Positions 22,139 to 36,024 of a stretch of 64,000 nucleotides of DNA are shown piece by piece. This stretch comes from Strigamia acuminata. Its lineage: Eukaryota > Arthropoda > Chilopoda > Geophilomorpha > Linotaeniidae. The stretch is taken from NCBI GenBank assembly GCA_949358305.1, contig OX442321.1:5047605-5111604 (forward strand). The letters are read 5' to 3'. The position numbers were made by a program, and so were the translations under genes. Position 1 is the first letter of the stretch. Each line of letters opens with the position of its first letter. Below the pieces are notes generated by a model that was given only the letters and a program-made list of their open reading frames with translations, did no database searches and had not been told where the DNA came from.

Positions 22139-23957
22139 ATAAATGTCTAGAATAAAGTCATTTATGATGTTTCAAATACAAAGATGTTCGTTTATTAAGA
22201 ATAAACACTAATTTCCACATGATACTAAAGTATCACGGCATAATTACGAAGATTCGTCTGCTAAAACCCGCATTTGTCAATGCTCCATATTGCCACTAGA
22301 TGGCGCGATCGCAATTAGCGATAAATTCGAATACGAACTTGAAAACCTCATGATTAAATATAAACGTATATTTAATCAAGTGAATAAATTGTGTTAAATA
22401 TTAATATAAATATATATTAAATATCTGACATTGTTAAATACAATGTAACTTCCATTTCTGCGGGACAGAATGTTTAGCGATCAATCGGTCAACCGATCAA
22501 TCTGATTGGTGGAACCCATTTCCGGTCCTGGGTATCCAGTTCCGGTTGTAACAAGGATTAGCATAATTTGCATAAATGCTCCTCCGTATCCACTTCCGGT
22601 GATACGGGATTGGAGGGATTCGTGGAACCCATGTTCCAATTGGATGACTGGATTAATCCTTAAATCCAGTCAGGTTATATAAACCCAAACAATCGGCCAT
22701 TCCGCAGCTCTGTTTGATTATTTTCTGTTTGGTATTGTTACTTAAGAAATATGATTCGTTGTTCACGTAAAAAAACCTTTTGGTTCTTTGTTGATTTATT
22801 CGCAAAGAACCGTTGCATGATTCTACAGAATCATGCCACCGCCGGCAATTGAAGTCGAAGTGCTGGGATTATTATGTTGCATAAATGTTACAGTCTACGG
22901 TTGCGACGCCGAAGGAGAACCCGCCGTTGTGCAATTCAGTATCCTCCGGACAGGACCAAGTTGTCTTTTTCGGTATGAACGTATTCCGTTACCACGAGTA
23001 GCATCGGTATTGTTGAGAATCGGTTCCTTCACCTGATGGTGCCAAAGCAGTCTGTTTTACAGTAACCACGAGTAGCACCAAGTGTTTGGCAAGCTGATTC
23101 TCATGGTATTCGATGCCAAAGCAGTCGGTCTATTATTAGTACCGCGAGAGATAAAACTGCTGTGCGGAGCCGCGAGCTATCGACCCCTGTGTACGTGGTA
23201 CCGTCAACCACTCGATGGACGACCGTGCTGCGACGCCGGGGACGCTTGATACCGTTCTGCATGGCAAGGCGTATATTCTAATCGATGGCAATTGTGTGTT
23301 GCGACGGGAAGCTTAATCTTCATTTTATTTATAACAGCAAAACTTAAACTCGACAACCAGTTGGACCAAAATCAAGTCAGAAGACTTAATCTCATATTGA
23401 ACTCAATATAACCGATAAGTTGACGACAACTTATTCCCGAAAATATCTAAATAAGAATTCACAACGATATGAATTAAATATAATTCATAAGTGGAATATT
23501 GATAAGTAAATGAATACATTTACTTACACCAATATCCTCCCAAAGTTGTGGCGGTGCAGACAAAGTCAACCGCAATGCTCAGATCATTCGATTTATCGAC
23601 GTGCGATAGTTTACACAGCGAACCAAGGAAACCAGCGAAGCCGTATCGGACTCCAGGACACAGCCATCCGGCTTAAGATGACATCTATAATCAGGTCGAG
23701 CGATGGGGAAACCGCTCCCATATTCCAGACCCGTAGTGATATTATTCTAGGGCCAGTTGGCCAATTCTTTGTATAGTTTAATAGCTGATTTAACTTGCCA
23801 AATGTCGGCATTAGTCCTATGTATAATTTAGCCTTGATATTATTGTTTACCAACAATAAACTGTCTTGTATTTATCTCGTATTGTATTCACTGTTTATTT
23901 ATTGCGATCTCTTCCCGGTACCATTGTTAAATGGGAGTTGTGGTCGTCACCGTCACA
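22139..23957 (+). repeat. Diverged NA-1-type LTR inserted in BTB-1
   Basis: Reverse-complement homologue of the NA-1 LTRs, lacking about 100 bp at its 5' end because of the gap. It ends CCGTCACA at 23957, followed by AACAT, a possible target-duplication copy, and then BTB coding sequence. It has a TATA box (TTATATAAAC near 22675-22684) and an AATAAA near 23853. Several blocks differ from NA-1, for example near 23280 and 23390-23430, so it comes from another, probably older, copy. It may be a solo LTR or the right LTR of an element lost in the gap. Confidence 0.85.
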
Positions 23958-24504
23958 AACATTTGTCGCATTGTGGGCTGTCGGAGTCGACAACGGTTTG
24001 GAAGAAGAAGGCTCGATCCAAAGTTATGCTCAAAATAATCTTGAGGAAGTTTCAAAATCCGCAAATCTTCAAGATTTAACCGAACCTCAGATAACTAAAC
24101 TGATCGAATGTTGTGTTAGCCGTGCAGAATGTGTTGACCAACAAATAATTTGCATACAATGCATTCGATGCATCTTCAAGTGGAAATCGAGCGACGACGA
24201 AGAAGTTGTCGTCAAGTTATTTGAGAAACTTGACCTGCGACATTTGGATGACGAATCCTTGCATGATTTGTTAACTAGTAATTTCAGCAGTGACATGAAC
24301 GATGTTATTGGAAAGATTCTGACTCGAGAAGTTCTGGCACGTTTTCCCAAATTGTACGCAGCAAAGCGAGCAGCAAATGCGAATATTTGTAAAGAGATAA
24401 TTGCTAATTGTAATGCGGAATGCATTTTCTACTTCCGCGGAAATTGTGATGCAGAACCAACTTTGCAAAAGATAAAAGCTTTATGCGATCAATTTTTGGA
24501 ATAA

Positions 24505-25770
<1,266 letters not shown>

Positions 25771-27467
25771 ATGACGAACACGGTATTGTTTACGCGATAT
25801 CATGCCAAATCCCACCGATAGATGGCGCTGACGACCAAAAGTGGCAAATTCGAACAGAATTTCCAGTTTGATGTAAAATCACATAAAATGCAACTTTTAT
25901 GTGATTTCAATGTAGAGAATCAACTTTATCTTTATTTATTGAAGTAAATATTGATATTAAACTGTTTTGTGACAACTCTTGTCAAGTTATCACAAAACTA
26001 GGTTTAGGGGATTAACTCACCCCTCTGCACCTGCTTCCAGCTCGGACCCCCCTTGGTTAAGTTGAAAGACTTAATCCAAAAGTGTTCCTCGCTATCCAGT
26101 TCCTGTCCTGACCTAGCAGAGAGCTATGGCCTGTGTATCCAGTTCCTGTTGACCACCTGGACTGGAAATGTGTCCTGAGTATCCCATCACTCTGACCAGT
26201 GATTGGAGGGATTCAGGGGACCACTGCTCTCATTGGAGCAATGGTCAAGCTATTGTCCACCATGAGTATATATTTCCTTGCAACAGGAAGTAACTCGCTC
26301 TTGACCAGATATTTGACTATATGTTTTCTTGAGCCCATTCTACTACTCCGGTTGTCATGTTGATTGCGCAGACACTTGCTTGTCTGTTGATTGCGCAGTC
26401 AATGCCCCTTATACTGCGGGCCTATGACAACCTACATACGGCGTACACTTGACGTGGAGATGGGTGATATGATGCCTCCATGTCCGGGTGCCCGATGACG
26501 GCTGTGTGGCCGTGAGGAGATCAGGTCGCGGCGATGAGTAGTAAGAATCCCGTCGGGCCGGATATAATTCAACAAGTGTTCCACAAGGCCTGCCAGTTAC
26601 AGTAAACCACGGCTGCCGAACAGCGTGTCGAAAATGTAACATTAGGGTTGAAATAACTAAACTCGGAAAAGTTTAGTTAGATTAAATCCCCAGCTAGTTT
26701 ATGTCACAACTCAGCATTGTGCATAAACATGGATACTTCTTCCAGAACTGTACAAAACTGAAGACTAGCTACATTAGCATTTACTTGCCAGTAAATGTGT
26801 AGCTAAATTGCCAACTTTATGTAAGCAGAATTATTACGAGTATTTACTGAAAAGTAATACTCTAATAAATGCATCCATTGCACGGAACCAGAAGTTATGA
26901 TTGTAAACTTGCAACAGTTTACTCTCGTATGAAGAACCATTTGACGTATCACACCAATTATAGATGTCTTAAAACATCTATAAGAGGTCAATTGGTAAAT
27001 GGCTCTCACAGGCCATTTAAACCAATAACCGCCCCAAGGTTGTGGCGATGCAGATACAGTCAACCGGAAGTCCTCGGATACTAACCTTTTCATTACAGAT
27101 TCGAACCAGGACCAAATAATCAACCGATTCAGACGACATCTTACCAGGACGAAGCCGATTGATACTATTATAGCGCCGCACAGGCAACTATATGTATAGT
27201 TTAATCGATAGTAATTTGGCCATTTGTCGGCATAATTATTGTATAATTATATTTGATGCAAAATTGATTAATATAATCACTTTTCGGTGATTATATTTAG
27301 ATATCAATAAATATGTTATGTCTTGATAACCACCGGTTTCATTATTTTACCCAGTTCACACTTTAGGTTTGTTAACTTATCTCTCAACTACTAGAATTGA
27401 TAGACTTGCTTGTTATGCCAAAATACACATTTTGAGCGGATAGCGTCATCGAAAGGTCATCGTCACA
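25771..27467 (+). repeat. Gy-C 5' LTR
   Basis: 1697 bp, starting ATGACGAACACGG and ending CGTCACA. It contains GATTGGAGGGATTC and repeated TATCCAGTTCCTG words in the promoter-proximal part, a TATA-like ATATATTT near 26268 and an AATAAA near 27306. The offset to the second copy is 13590 bp throughout. Confidence 0.92.
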
Positions 27468-28938
27468 CGTGGAGGTTCTACCGAGATAGGTTGCAAGCTA
27501 AAAGTGAACTTAGGTAAAATTTTGAATTTTGACATTTTTGTTGTAATTTTTCTTTACCAAGAAAATTATGGCTGAGTTGTATTTTTTCTAAACAGAAAAT
27601 TATGACTAAATGTCCGTGTTGTAAATTTTCTTAAAAAAGAAATTTATAACCGTTTTGTTCGTGTTGTGATTTTCTTTAACGAGAAAATTACGATTATTGA
27701 TTTGTTTGTTGTATTTTCTCTCGAAAAAGAAAAATATAATTACAAATTTCACAGTGTCGTTAATATTTTAATCGAAATATTATTTCAACACTGTCTCCCG
27801 AGTCTAGTTGCATTTTTCTCACAAGAATGTGTAACAAGTAGACTACCGTACGTTATTTATTATTTCGCGAAAAATATAAATAAATGTGCCAGACGTTTGT
27901 TGGGTCAAGTCTTTTGAATAAAAAGTTTTTTGATTCTCGACAAACAAACAGAAGTTCCTACAACTAGAAGAATTTACGATGCTGTCCATTGTTTAAGTTA
28001 TTTCTAATCAAAATGCTTGAACTTTAACTTTTTGTACGAAAAGTTAACGACACTTGGATGGTAGTCTGAAGAGGTCATATTTTCTCACCAAAAATGTGAC
28101 TAATGGTAGTATTTTGTGATTATTTCCCGAAAAAGAAATAAAAACAATTTTCTCTTTACCAAGAGACTGGAGATTGTCAAGCAGCTGTGGAGAATGGGCG
28201 ATTTTGACTTGTCTTAAAAAACAGGTTAATCTTGCTGACAAGAATGGCAAAGTTCAAATTCTCGAAAAAGAATTTGGACCAAAACTCAGTGGGTGGCATA
28301 TCCAGAAAAGGAAATGCACTGTTGGGTGATGAATGAGTGACACACGTCAAATGTGTCATTTTTTCATTCGCCCAATCCCACTGAACGGATTAACCCCCAA
28401 AATTCATTTTTTGGGAAGTGTGAAGACCACTTGCCTTCTTGCATCCACACTGACTGGACGTCTCTTGACCACCATTTTGGACCGTGACCACCTTGTTCGT
28501 TTGGACCATTTTGCATCCGAAAAAGCCGTAAAGTTAAGTGTAATTTTGTTAAAACATTGTAGTTTAAAGCGCACCTTCCTAAGCGCTAGTTTAGTATAAA
28601 AAGTGTATTTCATTTTTGTAGTTTAAGTGTGTTTGCCCACACCAAGTTTAAAGAATCAGTTGTACTATTCTTTCTCTAGTTTTACTTTAGGCGTGACTGT
28701 TTCTCCGCGCTAGTGTTGTATTAAAATCCTTAGTACTCCAATCTATTTTTTGGGCGTTATTTTCTTGTTGTTTTTCGTGTACCCCACAGTACACGTTTTA
28801 ACACCGAACCTATCGCCAATTTTTGTTGTTGTTCGATTTTGTCGGTTACGTACTAAACGGTACGTAATCTCACACCGAATCTTTCGTCAATTTTTCAACT
28901 TTTCACTCTGTGTTTTCATATTTTTGAACAAAAATATC
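27468..28938 (+). other. Gy-C leader: tRNA-Gln-like primer site and hairpin array
   Basis: The primer site TGGAGGTTCTACCGAGAT (27470-27487) differs from the NA-1 site at two positions. From about 27541 to 28260 the leader has a series of short inverted repeats of the form TTTTCT-loop-AGAAAA. Clear ones lie at 27545-27567, near 27590, 27630, 27670, 27715 and 28125. No credible gene precedes gag: the open frame extends upstream to 28750 but has no ATG before 28939. Confidence 0.7.
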
Positions 28939-31230
28939 ATGACACATCATCGTAATTTATTCGACACCCTGAATCAAACGAGAGATCAGGAGGACGAGAA
29001 TCAATCGCGGAACCAGCTCACTCCTATAACGGAGGAAAGCACGCAGTACGACGCCGACGAGGATTTGCGGGCGTATTGTCGCCACTTCAATTTAGATGTA
29101 CGTTTCTTCGGTTCGCTGACCGAAGCCAAACAGTATATGGCTCGCAATCAACAGCCAGGAGGTTCGTCCGACCGTTCCGGCCGATCAGCGGACGAGTTGG
29201 AACTGAACCGCGGAGGTATCAACGGAGGGCCGCCGGCAACTTACGAGAAGTCGCGTGACCCGCCACCCGCTCCACCTCCATTACGAGTCGCTAACCCTAC
29301 TTCTCCAAGTAAGGAACAAACGACAGAACCACGTGCATCGACTCCAAAGTCAGATGAACTTTTACTGGTTGAACGTACGGATAACGTACAACGACCGTCT
29401 GTAGTGGACAAAGTCGCGAGCGAGTCGCAGACCACCGTTCCTGAACGACGCAATCAACCACCTATTCCTGCACTTCCGCTAGTGTTGGAACAGGAAATTC
29501 CGCCGAGGAGAGTTGCTTATCCACCTAAGCATCCCTCCGAAGCCATACGACGTTTCCAACAAGAAATAAGGGATCAAGCCTCAACGTTGAAAACCCCTGT
29601 TGATTACGGGGCGCAGCAGGAATTTCCGACTAGAAAATTTCCGGCCGATCCGATCGAACGCTTCCAACAACGAGTTCGCGACGAAGTACGAGATGTGGAC
29701 CCAAATCCGATTCAACCTCATACACATTTCGAGTCACCGCGAAGAAGGCCGAACTTGCCTGCCTTGCGTCGAGAGAAGTCGCCGTCGCCAATTATTCCCC
29801 GTGCTCAAATAGGGTATGAGGAATTTCGGCCAAATTACGAAGATTATCGGACGAATCACGGGTATAACTCCCCCAGCCAGGGGAGATTCCGTCGTTCCTC
29901 GCCACCGCGACCAGATGAGTTTCAACGCTCATATTCGCCACCTCCTGCAAGGGGGAGTCGAAGAAATGAGCCCCGTCCACCCCAGCCAGGGGGACAAGGG
30001 GGACAAGGAGGGCAAGGGGGACATCACACCGATAATCCTAACTTGCTCCCTCCCAGTTATTTTCAACGTTCAGATTCTCCACCGCCACGGAGGGGAAACA
30101 GTGCGAGTAGCACTGCCCCCACTCTGTCGCAAGACGACATGAACTTACTAGTTCAGAGATTGTCGGGAAATGTGCGAAATACCCAATCGCAACCGCAACC
30201 AAATAGGAAATTCATCTGTAAAGGAATAGAAATTCCAGCTTTTGAAGGAAAGCAGGAAGACGTGTCAAGATTTTTGGAAGTCGTGAAATCAGTTTCAATG
30301 TTACGAGAAATAACATTAGACAACATGGTACATGAAATCATTCCGGGTTATTTACTGGGCCATGCGCAAACATGGTTCAGGCAAGAGAAACGACGTTTCA
30401 CAAGTTGGGAAATTTTCGAGGACGCTTTTCTAAGACGTTTCGATCTCGTCCCGCTCACGCGAGCAAGACGACTGAAAAACGTAATCCAGAGAGCTGACGA
30501 AAGCTTATATGATTTTCTGTTGCGTTTTTCCAAAGCGCAAGGGAAAATTGCACCCGGAAGTAGAGAAGGTATAGACCACCTGTTCGATAATGTAACTGAT
30601 GAAAGCTTTATGTTATTAATGAACAAGGACCTGTACGGTGAAAGTACAGTCGAAGAAATCATTTATTTCGTGGGAAAACATCGCTGTATGTTTGAAAACA
30701 AAAAGCAACATTCTGCGCGTCTCGAGTTTGACAACAGCGAATTCCCAGCATCCAATGCCTCGACAAAGGCAAAAGATAACAAATTCGCATCTAGACCATC
30801 ACTCAAGAGTTCCACTGTCGGTTATGAACCAATTACCCAAGTGGAAAGTGACATTGAAGTTGAAAGCGGAGACGAAGAATCGATGGAGACCATCTATATT
30901 AACCACATGGAGACCAAGTCCGGGAAGTGTTTTTACTGTCATGAAACAGGGCACTTCAAACGGGAATGCCCGAAATGGCTAAATAAAAATAAAGCAGATC
31001 CCGCGAATAAACGTCCGGCGAGCTCACAAGCTACGCCCGATGATGTAAAACGGCCTAGACCTAACTGGGTTACGACCGAACTTCTAGACAAGAAACTAGG
31101 CGATTTACAATCAACATTGCAGTCGTCTCTTCAAAAGTCCCTTCACAGCTCAGTTACCGATCTGCTTACAAAATTCTTGAAAGCTCCTACAAGCTCGACA
31201 GAAAAAACAGAGGAGTCAAAAAACTGTTAG
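28939..31230 (+). CDS. gag: Gy-C Gag
   Basis: 763 residues from the first in-frame ATG at 28939. The N-terminus carries the motif shared with NA-1 (LRAYCRHFNLDVRFF then TEAKQYMARN, about residues 35-67). A Pro/Arg-rich linker follows with GQGGQGGQGG (about 353-362), then a capsid-type region (IPAFEGKQEDVSRFLEVV to FLLRFSKAQGK, about 425-535), and the zinc knuckle CFYCHETGHFKREC (about 664-677). The stop codon at 31228 follows a -1 frameshift heptamer, so pol is made as a Gag-Pol fusion. There are no internal lesions. Confidence 0.93.
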   Translation: MTHHRNLFDTLNQTRDQEDENQSRNQLTPITEESTQYDADEDLRAYCRHFNLDVRFFGSLTEAKQYMARNQQPGGSSDRSGRSADELELNRGGINGGPPATYEKSRDPPPAPPPLRVANPTSPSKEQTTEPRASTPKSDELLLVERTDNVQRPSVVDKVASESQTTVPERRNQPPIPALPLVLEQEIPPRRVAYPPKHPSEAIRRFQQEIRDQASTLKTPVDYGAQQEFPTRKFPADPIERFQQRVRDEVRDVDPNPIQPHTHFESPRRRPNLPALRREKSPSPIIPRAQIGYEEFRPNYEDYRTNHGYNSPSQGRFRRSSPPRPDEFQRSYSPPPARGSRRNEPRPPQPGGQGGQGGQGGHHTDNPNLLPPSYFQRSDSPPPRRGNSASSTAPTLSQDDMNLLVQRLSGNVRNTQSQPQPNRKFICKGIEIPAFEGKQEDVSRFLEVVKSVSMLREITLDNMVHEIIPGYLLGHAQTWFRQEKRRFTSWEIFEDAFLRRFDLVPLTRARRLKNVIQRADESLYDFLLRFSKAQGKIAPGSREGIDHLFDNVTDESFMLLMNKDLYGESTVEEIIYFVGKHRCMFENKKQHSARLEFDNSEFPASNASTKAKDNKFASRPSLKSSTVGYEPITQVESDIEVESGDEESMETIYINHMETKSGKCFYCHETGHFKRECPKWLNKNKADPANKRPASSQATPDDVKRPRPNWVTTELLDKKLGDLQSTLQSSLQKSLHSSVTDLLTKFLKAPTSSTEKTEESKNC
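31218..31224 (+). promoter_or_regulatory. -1 ribosomal frameshift heptamer between Gy-C gag and pol
   Basis: A AAA AAC in gag phase, one codon before the gag stop TAG (31228-31230). The -1 frame is open from here without a stop through the whole of pol, although there is no in-frame ATG near its beginning. Downstream G-rich sequence (AGAGGGGG) could favour structure; I did not fold it. Confidence 0.87.
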
Positions 31231-34200
31231 AGGGGGTTGAACCAACCATTTCAGCCCCTATTAAAACAGACCCATTCGATTTCTCGGAATTTTCAGATGA
31301 TTTATTTGAATTATCTGGAAAGGATCAGAAACCCCCACCAATTGTACTTGCAACCAAATTAAATAAGGAACTATTCAAGTGGGACGACTTGAACCTTGAT
31401 TTAATTCCTACAGCAGAGCACGCCAACAGTAACACTGGCGGCGTGATGGAAGGATTCGACGCAATGACGAAACAATTGGAGGGACTCAGCATCTTCAACC
31501 ACGGTGGAAAGTGGAATGTGAAGAAATTCAGTAACCTCCGACGTTTAGATCAACGCGGAGTTACGGCATTCGTGAAAACACTGACTGACCGACATTCTGA
31601 CGACCCTCGTATGAGAGTTCAGATTGGAGGTTTGAAGTTCAATGCTCTAATGGACTCTGGTGCAACCCAGTGTTTCATTGGAATGCAACTTCTATCTCAA
31701 ACCAACGCAGAACCCGATTATATCCAAGAATGTCCTCGGGGAATGCGAGTTTGTGCAGTAGGAATTAGTCACGTACCACTTGGACAAATTACACTTTGTG
31801 TCAAGTGGGCAGGCGGACTAAAATATACACCAATCAACTTTATTATCCTGAAACCTGGAGTATGTGATCTTATCATTGGTCACAACTTCATGCGACGCGC
31901 CGGAATTGACCTAAGAGCGAAAAGAGGATCGTTCACATGCGATTCCATGCCTGGATGGTCGGCTCCCTACGAAACTAGAGAGTCAGACTGTGAATTGGCA
32001 CGTATCCGTACACTCGATGCTAATGGCGCCGAGACTCACACGCCTGCTGATTGGGCTGAAAAGCTTGTCGCAGACTGTGATAGTACGGACGAACGTAAGG
32101 ACCAACTAAAAGCTGTCATTTTAGCAATAAAAGACGTTTTTAGGGACAAAGTAGGTTGCACCAACTTAGCCAAGCATAAAATCACTTTGAAAAAAGATGC
32201 GAAATGGCGAGTCCAACCTTTTCGAATGTACAACCCGGCCAAGAAGGCCATAATGACGGAATTAGTCGAGGAGTTGGAGGCCGATGGTCTAATCGAGCCT
32301 GCAACTGGCCCGTACATCAGCCATCCCGTGATTGTAGCTAAGCCCAATGGCAAATATCGACTCTGCATCGATTATCGTTGGCTTAATGCAATTACGGAAC
32401 TCGACACAATACAAATGCCTAGTATCGACCTGTTGATCCACAGTACGAATAAGGCCAAGTATTTCACATCATTAGATCTAACACAGGGATATCATCAAAT
32501 GGAGATGCAAGAGGAGGATCGTTGTAAAACTGCCTTCTACACACCAAAGGGAAACTATCAATTTAAAAGGATGCCCTTTGGTCTTTGCAATGCTCCTTGT
32601 TCTTTCCAGAACTTGATGAGCCGAGTGATGGGTGACTCGCTGCATAAGCATGTCCTCGTCTACTTGGACGATTTGATCATCTTCTCCCACTCCTGGAAAG
32701 AACATTTGGACCACATAAAGGACGTGTTAGAAAAGCTCCAAAAAGCTAATTTAACTATCAACAAGGCCAAATCAAAATTTGGAAGAACTTCACTAAAGTT
32801 CTTGGGTCATTATATCACACCGGAAGGTTTGAATGCTGACCCCGACAAAATCAAGTCAGTCAAGGAATTCCCCGAACCCACCTGTTCAAAGGATATACAG
32901 AGGTTTCATGGTCTGTCCAATTTCTTTAGGAAGTTTATTCCTAATCATGCGGATATCGCTAGACCACTCACCTCAATCATGCATAAAAATGCTGCTTTTG
33001 TGTGGGGCAAAGAACAGAAAGAGGCATTTGCAAAAATCAAAGAGATTTTGTGCGATAAAAACCAAGTTTTACATATGCCTGATATGTCAAAACCTATGGT
33101 AGTAATGACTGACGCGTCCCATACAGGGCTCGGTGCAGTCCTCTGCCAGGATGTCGAAGTGTTTAACGAAAAAACACAGAAAATGATGATGGTCCCAAAA
33201 CCCGTTGCTTATGCGAGCCGAGTTTTACGAGGAGCTGAAGAACGTTATTCCACTCCCGAACTGGAATGTTTGGCAGTTGTGTGGGCAGTTGATCGCTTCC
33301 GCCCATACTTGGAATACACGACGTTCACGCTGGAGTCGGATGCGCAAGCGTTAGGTTGGCTGATGAGAACGCCAGAACCATCCGGCCGATTTGGTCGCTG
33401 GGCAGTGAAAATCCAGTGCGGAGCATTCAAGATTGTGTTCAGAAAAGGCGCCCTGAACCAGGTAGCCGACGCTCTATCAAGAGCGCCGTTATCTGCAATG
33501 GATACGCCTATTACCGATTACATTGAGCCGGTAGAAATTAACCAATTCTATCCTCTATGGACCGGTAATAAGAAGACTCAAGTCATTCCAGTAGAAGGAC
33601 GACGTCACTTTCTAACAAATGTGAATGTTCGTTTTAACGATTTCTCCGAATTAAATGAAGAAAATTCAAATAATTCTGGAGAAAAGGGGGAAGTGAATGA
33701 GAAAGGCAAAACGAAACATCAAACAACAGTATTTAGTGCATTAACCGATGTACTAAATCAAGTTCCCCCAACCCGAGCCGAAATAATCGCAGAACAATTG
33801 TTGGATGATGATTGTAAAAAGATTATGGCCCACTTGAAGTTAAGTGAGGAAGACCAAGAATTAGAGACAGATCTAGACTGGCTAAATACCATAGCTGGAT
33901 ACTGTTTGGATGAAAGTGGGGAGGACGGCAGTAAAATGCTCATTTTCTTCCGTCCCACCTTTGAAGAGGAGTTGAACGACTCCGGAAATGGATTTAAGGC
34001 CGTGATTCCTAAATCTCTTGTAAGAAGAGCTTTATTTGCCTGTCACGGCCACCCCCTTTGTGGACATGCAGGTATGAGCAAGACTCTGGAAAGAGCGAAG
34101 CTCATTTATTATTGGCCAAAGATGACTAGAGATACGCGCAACTATGTCCGTGGTTGCCCGCATTGCCAGCAGTACAAGCCGAGCCAACACAGAAAACATC

Positions 34201-35483
34201 GAGCGGCTTACACGCCGCATAATATGACGAATCCATGGGAAACCGTGAGTATCGACTTGATGGGCCCCAAGCCCGCTGGTCGATCGAAGTTACAATGGAT
34301 ATTAGTGATAATAGACCATTGCACCAAATGGGTTGAAGTATTCGCGTTGACAAAGGCCTCTAGCGAGAGCATTGTCAACAAGATGAGTGACGTTTTTCAT
34401 CGTTGGGGTTACCCCAAAAAGATATTGTCAGATAATGGAAGACAATTCGTGTCTACTGTCTATAGTGATTTTTGTAAAAAACATCATATAGACATGGCAC
34501 ATGTCAGCCCCTATCATGCCTCGGCTAACCCGACAGAAAGGGCTAACCGTGACTTGAAGATGATGCTGGCAATTTATTCTGATGTGCACTCTCACTGGCC
34601 ACGATTCTTGAACGAATTCGCGTTTGCCACGAGAACGGCCATCTCGGATGCAACCGGATTCAGCCCGATGATGCTGAACACGGGAAGAACGGTACCACTA
34701 CCATTCGATCCACGTATGGTGGAACACGGGGTAAAGTTCGATAAGAACAAACCCGAAGAATACGTACATGGCATTCTGGATGTGCTTAGAAGAGCACATC
34801 AAGAAATGCACCGGAAAATCCAGGAGAATTATGTCCGACATGACAAGATTCACCGCAACAAATATCATATTTGTCAGTATGCTGTTGGCGATCTAGTCTG
34901 GAAAGCTACACATATACTGTCAAATAAAGAAAAGGGAATCACCGCTGGTTTCGCCGAAAAGCGAGACGGCCCCTGGGAAATCACAGCAGTATTAAAAGGA
35001 GGCTCGTATTCATTACGAAAAGTTGCTGACGGATCAATTGAGAAATCAATTAATATCCAGGATTTGTCACCTTATATCCCGTCATTTCCGGTTGAAGCTT
35101 GGTCGGAAAACCAAACTGAAGGCAGTGAAGGGATTCATCCAACCCCAAGTTGGATGGACGAACACTTCCCTGTCTCGCAACAGACAGAAGAAGAGGTTGT
35201 CCCCATGGAAACGGAGGATACCGTCGAAAACGATATTCTCCAACCCCCGGACGAAGTCGTTGAGGGAGTTATCGAAAATAACGAACTTGAACATATAAAG
35301 AGAAGAAATAAAAAATTATTACGGGCTGAAAGACGTTCTAAACGAACTCCTAAGCCTAATCGACAATTTAGCGATGATTTCGTGCAAAAAATGCAAGAAA
35401 TAAGTATTTCCGAAAAGAATATTTATTTCACGAAACATGCACACCTCTACTTTGAAGAGACGACTCATCCATGCTATTTTTAA
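31225..35483 (+). CDS. pol: Gy-C Pol (protease, RT, RNase H, integrase), expressed by -1 frameshift
   Basis: Open from the frameshift site to the stop at 35483. In order: aspartic protease (MDSGATQCFIG near 31654), reverse transcriptase with VYLDDLIIF (YLDD at 32661), RNase H (TDASHTGLGAV near 33112), a zinc HHCC module (HGHPLCGHAG to CPHCQQYK, near 34050-34180), and the integrase core with D, D and E in SIDLMGP, LSDNGRQF and NPTERANRD. A GPY/F-like RDGPWEI follows near 34963. A charged C-terminal tail of about 130 residues follows. The order PR-RT-RH-IN places it in Ty3/gypsy. There is no chromodomain that I recognise and no internal stop. Confidence 0.95.
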
Positions 35484-36024
35484 AACAAGATAGTGTAAAT
35501 GAGTCATCAACCAATCACAGAGCTCGGTCTAAAAAATAGACACCTGCTTTGAGGTTGACCTGTGAACTCACTCTCGTTAGTTCCACTACAGCTGACACAT
35601 CGCTTAACAATTGGTCATCTCGTGAAGTTTTCTGTCAACGCGAAAAATCGGATAAATTGTGAGTGAATTAATTTACACAAGTCTCAAAAAAGACAACTTT
35701 TATTCGGTTTTATTTTAGTTAGGAAGTTTGCCCAAACTTCGTAGCTAAACCACGTGGGTTTAGGCCCGGAAAACTTCGTCTCGTCGAATTTATTCGACAG
35801 TCACCGACACCGGACGTTAATACGCGCTTGTTGGAACGAACAACGAGGTTTCGTAGTAAGTTAAATTTATTTAACGATAAGTTTAACCTTATTCCTAAAG
35901 AATTAAGTCTCCAAACCACATTCTGTTAGGAAACTACGTCCGTCATTCAACGGTGCGAACACAACTACGTCAGCGGAAGAGATTTTCGTGATTTTCAACG
36001 AAGTTACGAACAAAAGATTCAACA
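35484..36024 (+). other. Gy-C region between pol and ORF3
   Basis: About 540 bp without a gene. If ORF3 has its own promoter it could lie here; I see no convincing TATA box. Alternatively, the ORF3 mRNA would have to be made by splicing from the LTR transcript. Confidence 0.4.

Larger units (their letters stand above)
21828..24504 (+). pseudogene. BTB-1: BTB/BACK gene broken by an assembly gap and an LTR insertion
   Basis: The first 37 codons (21828-21938) start MAEHHKH and reach the BTB signature TDIVMECEGGLVH. A 200-N gap and an NA-1-type LTR follow, and the gene resumes at 23958 inside the BACK region (TFVALWAVGVDNGLEEE) and ends at 24504. The 3' part has the Cys-rich CVDQQIICIQCIRCIFKW segment and ends in CDQFLE. 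By comparison with BTB-4, about 90 codons are missing, hidden by the gap or displaced. BTB/BACK proteins usually act as Cullin-3 ubiquitin-ligase adaptors through the BTB domain; whether this family does is inference. As assembled the gene cannot encode the full protein. Confidence 0.85.

Noticed and set aside
26409-27123. Small ORFs inside Gy-C LTRs (also at 39999-40713)
   Set aside because: Same reason: LTR sequence, present in both copies by duplication.
28750-28938. N-terminal extension of Gy-C Gag
   Set aside because: The frame is open upstream but without an ATG; the first in-frame ATG is at 28939, and the extension is hydrophobic leader sequence unlike Gag.
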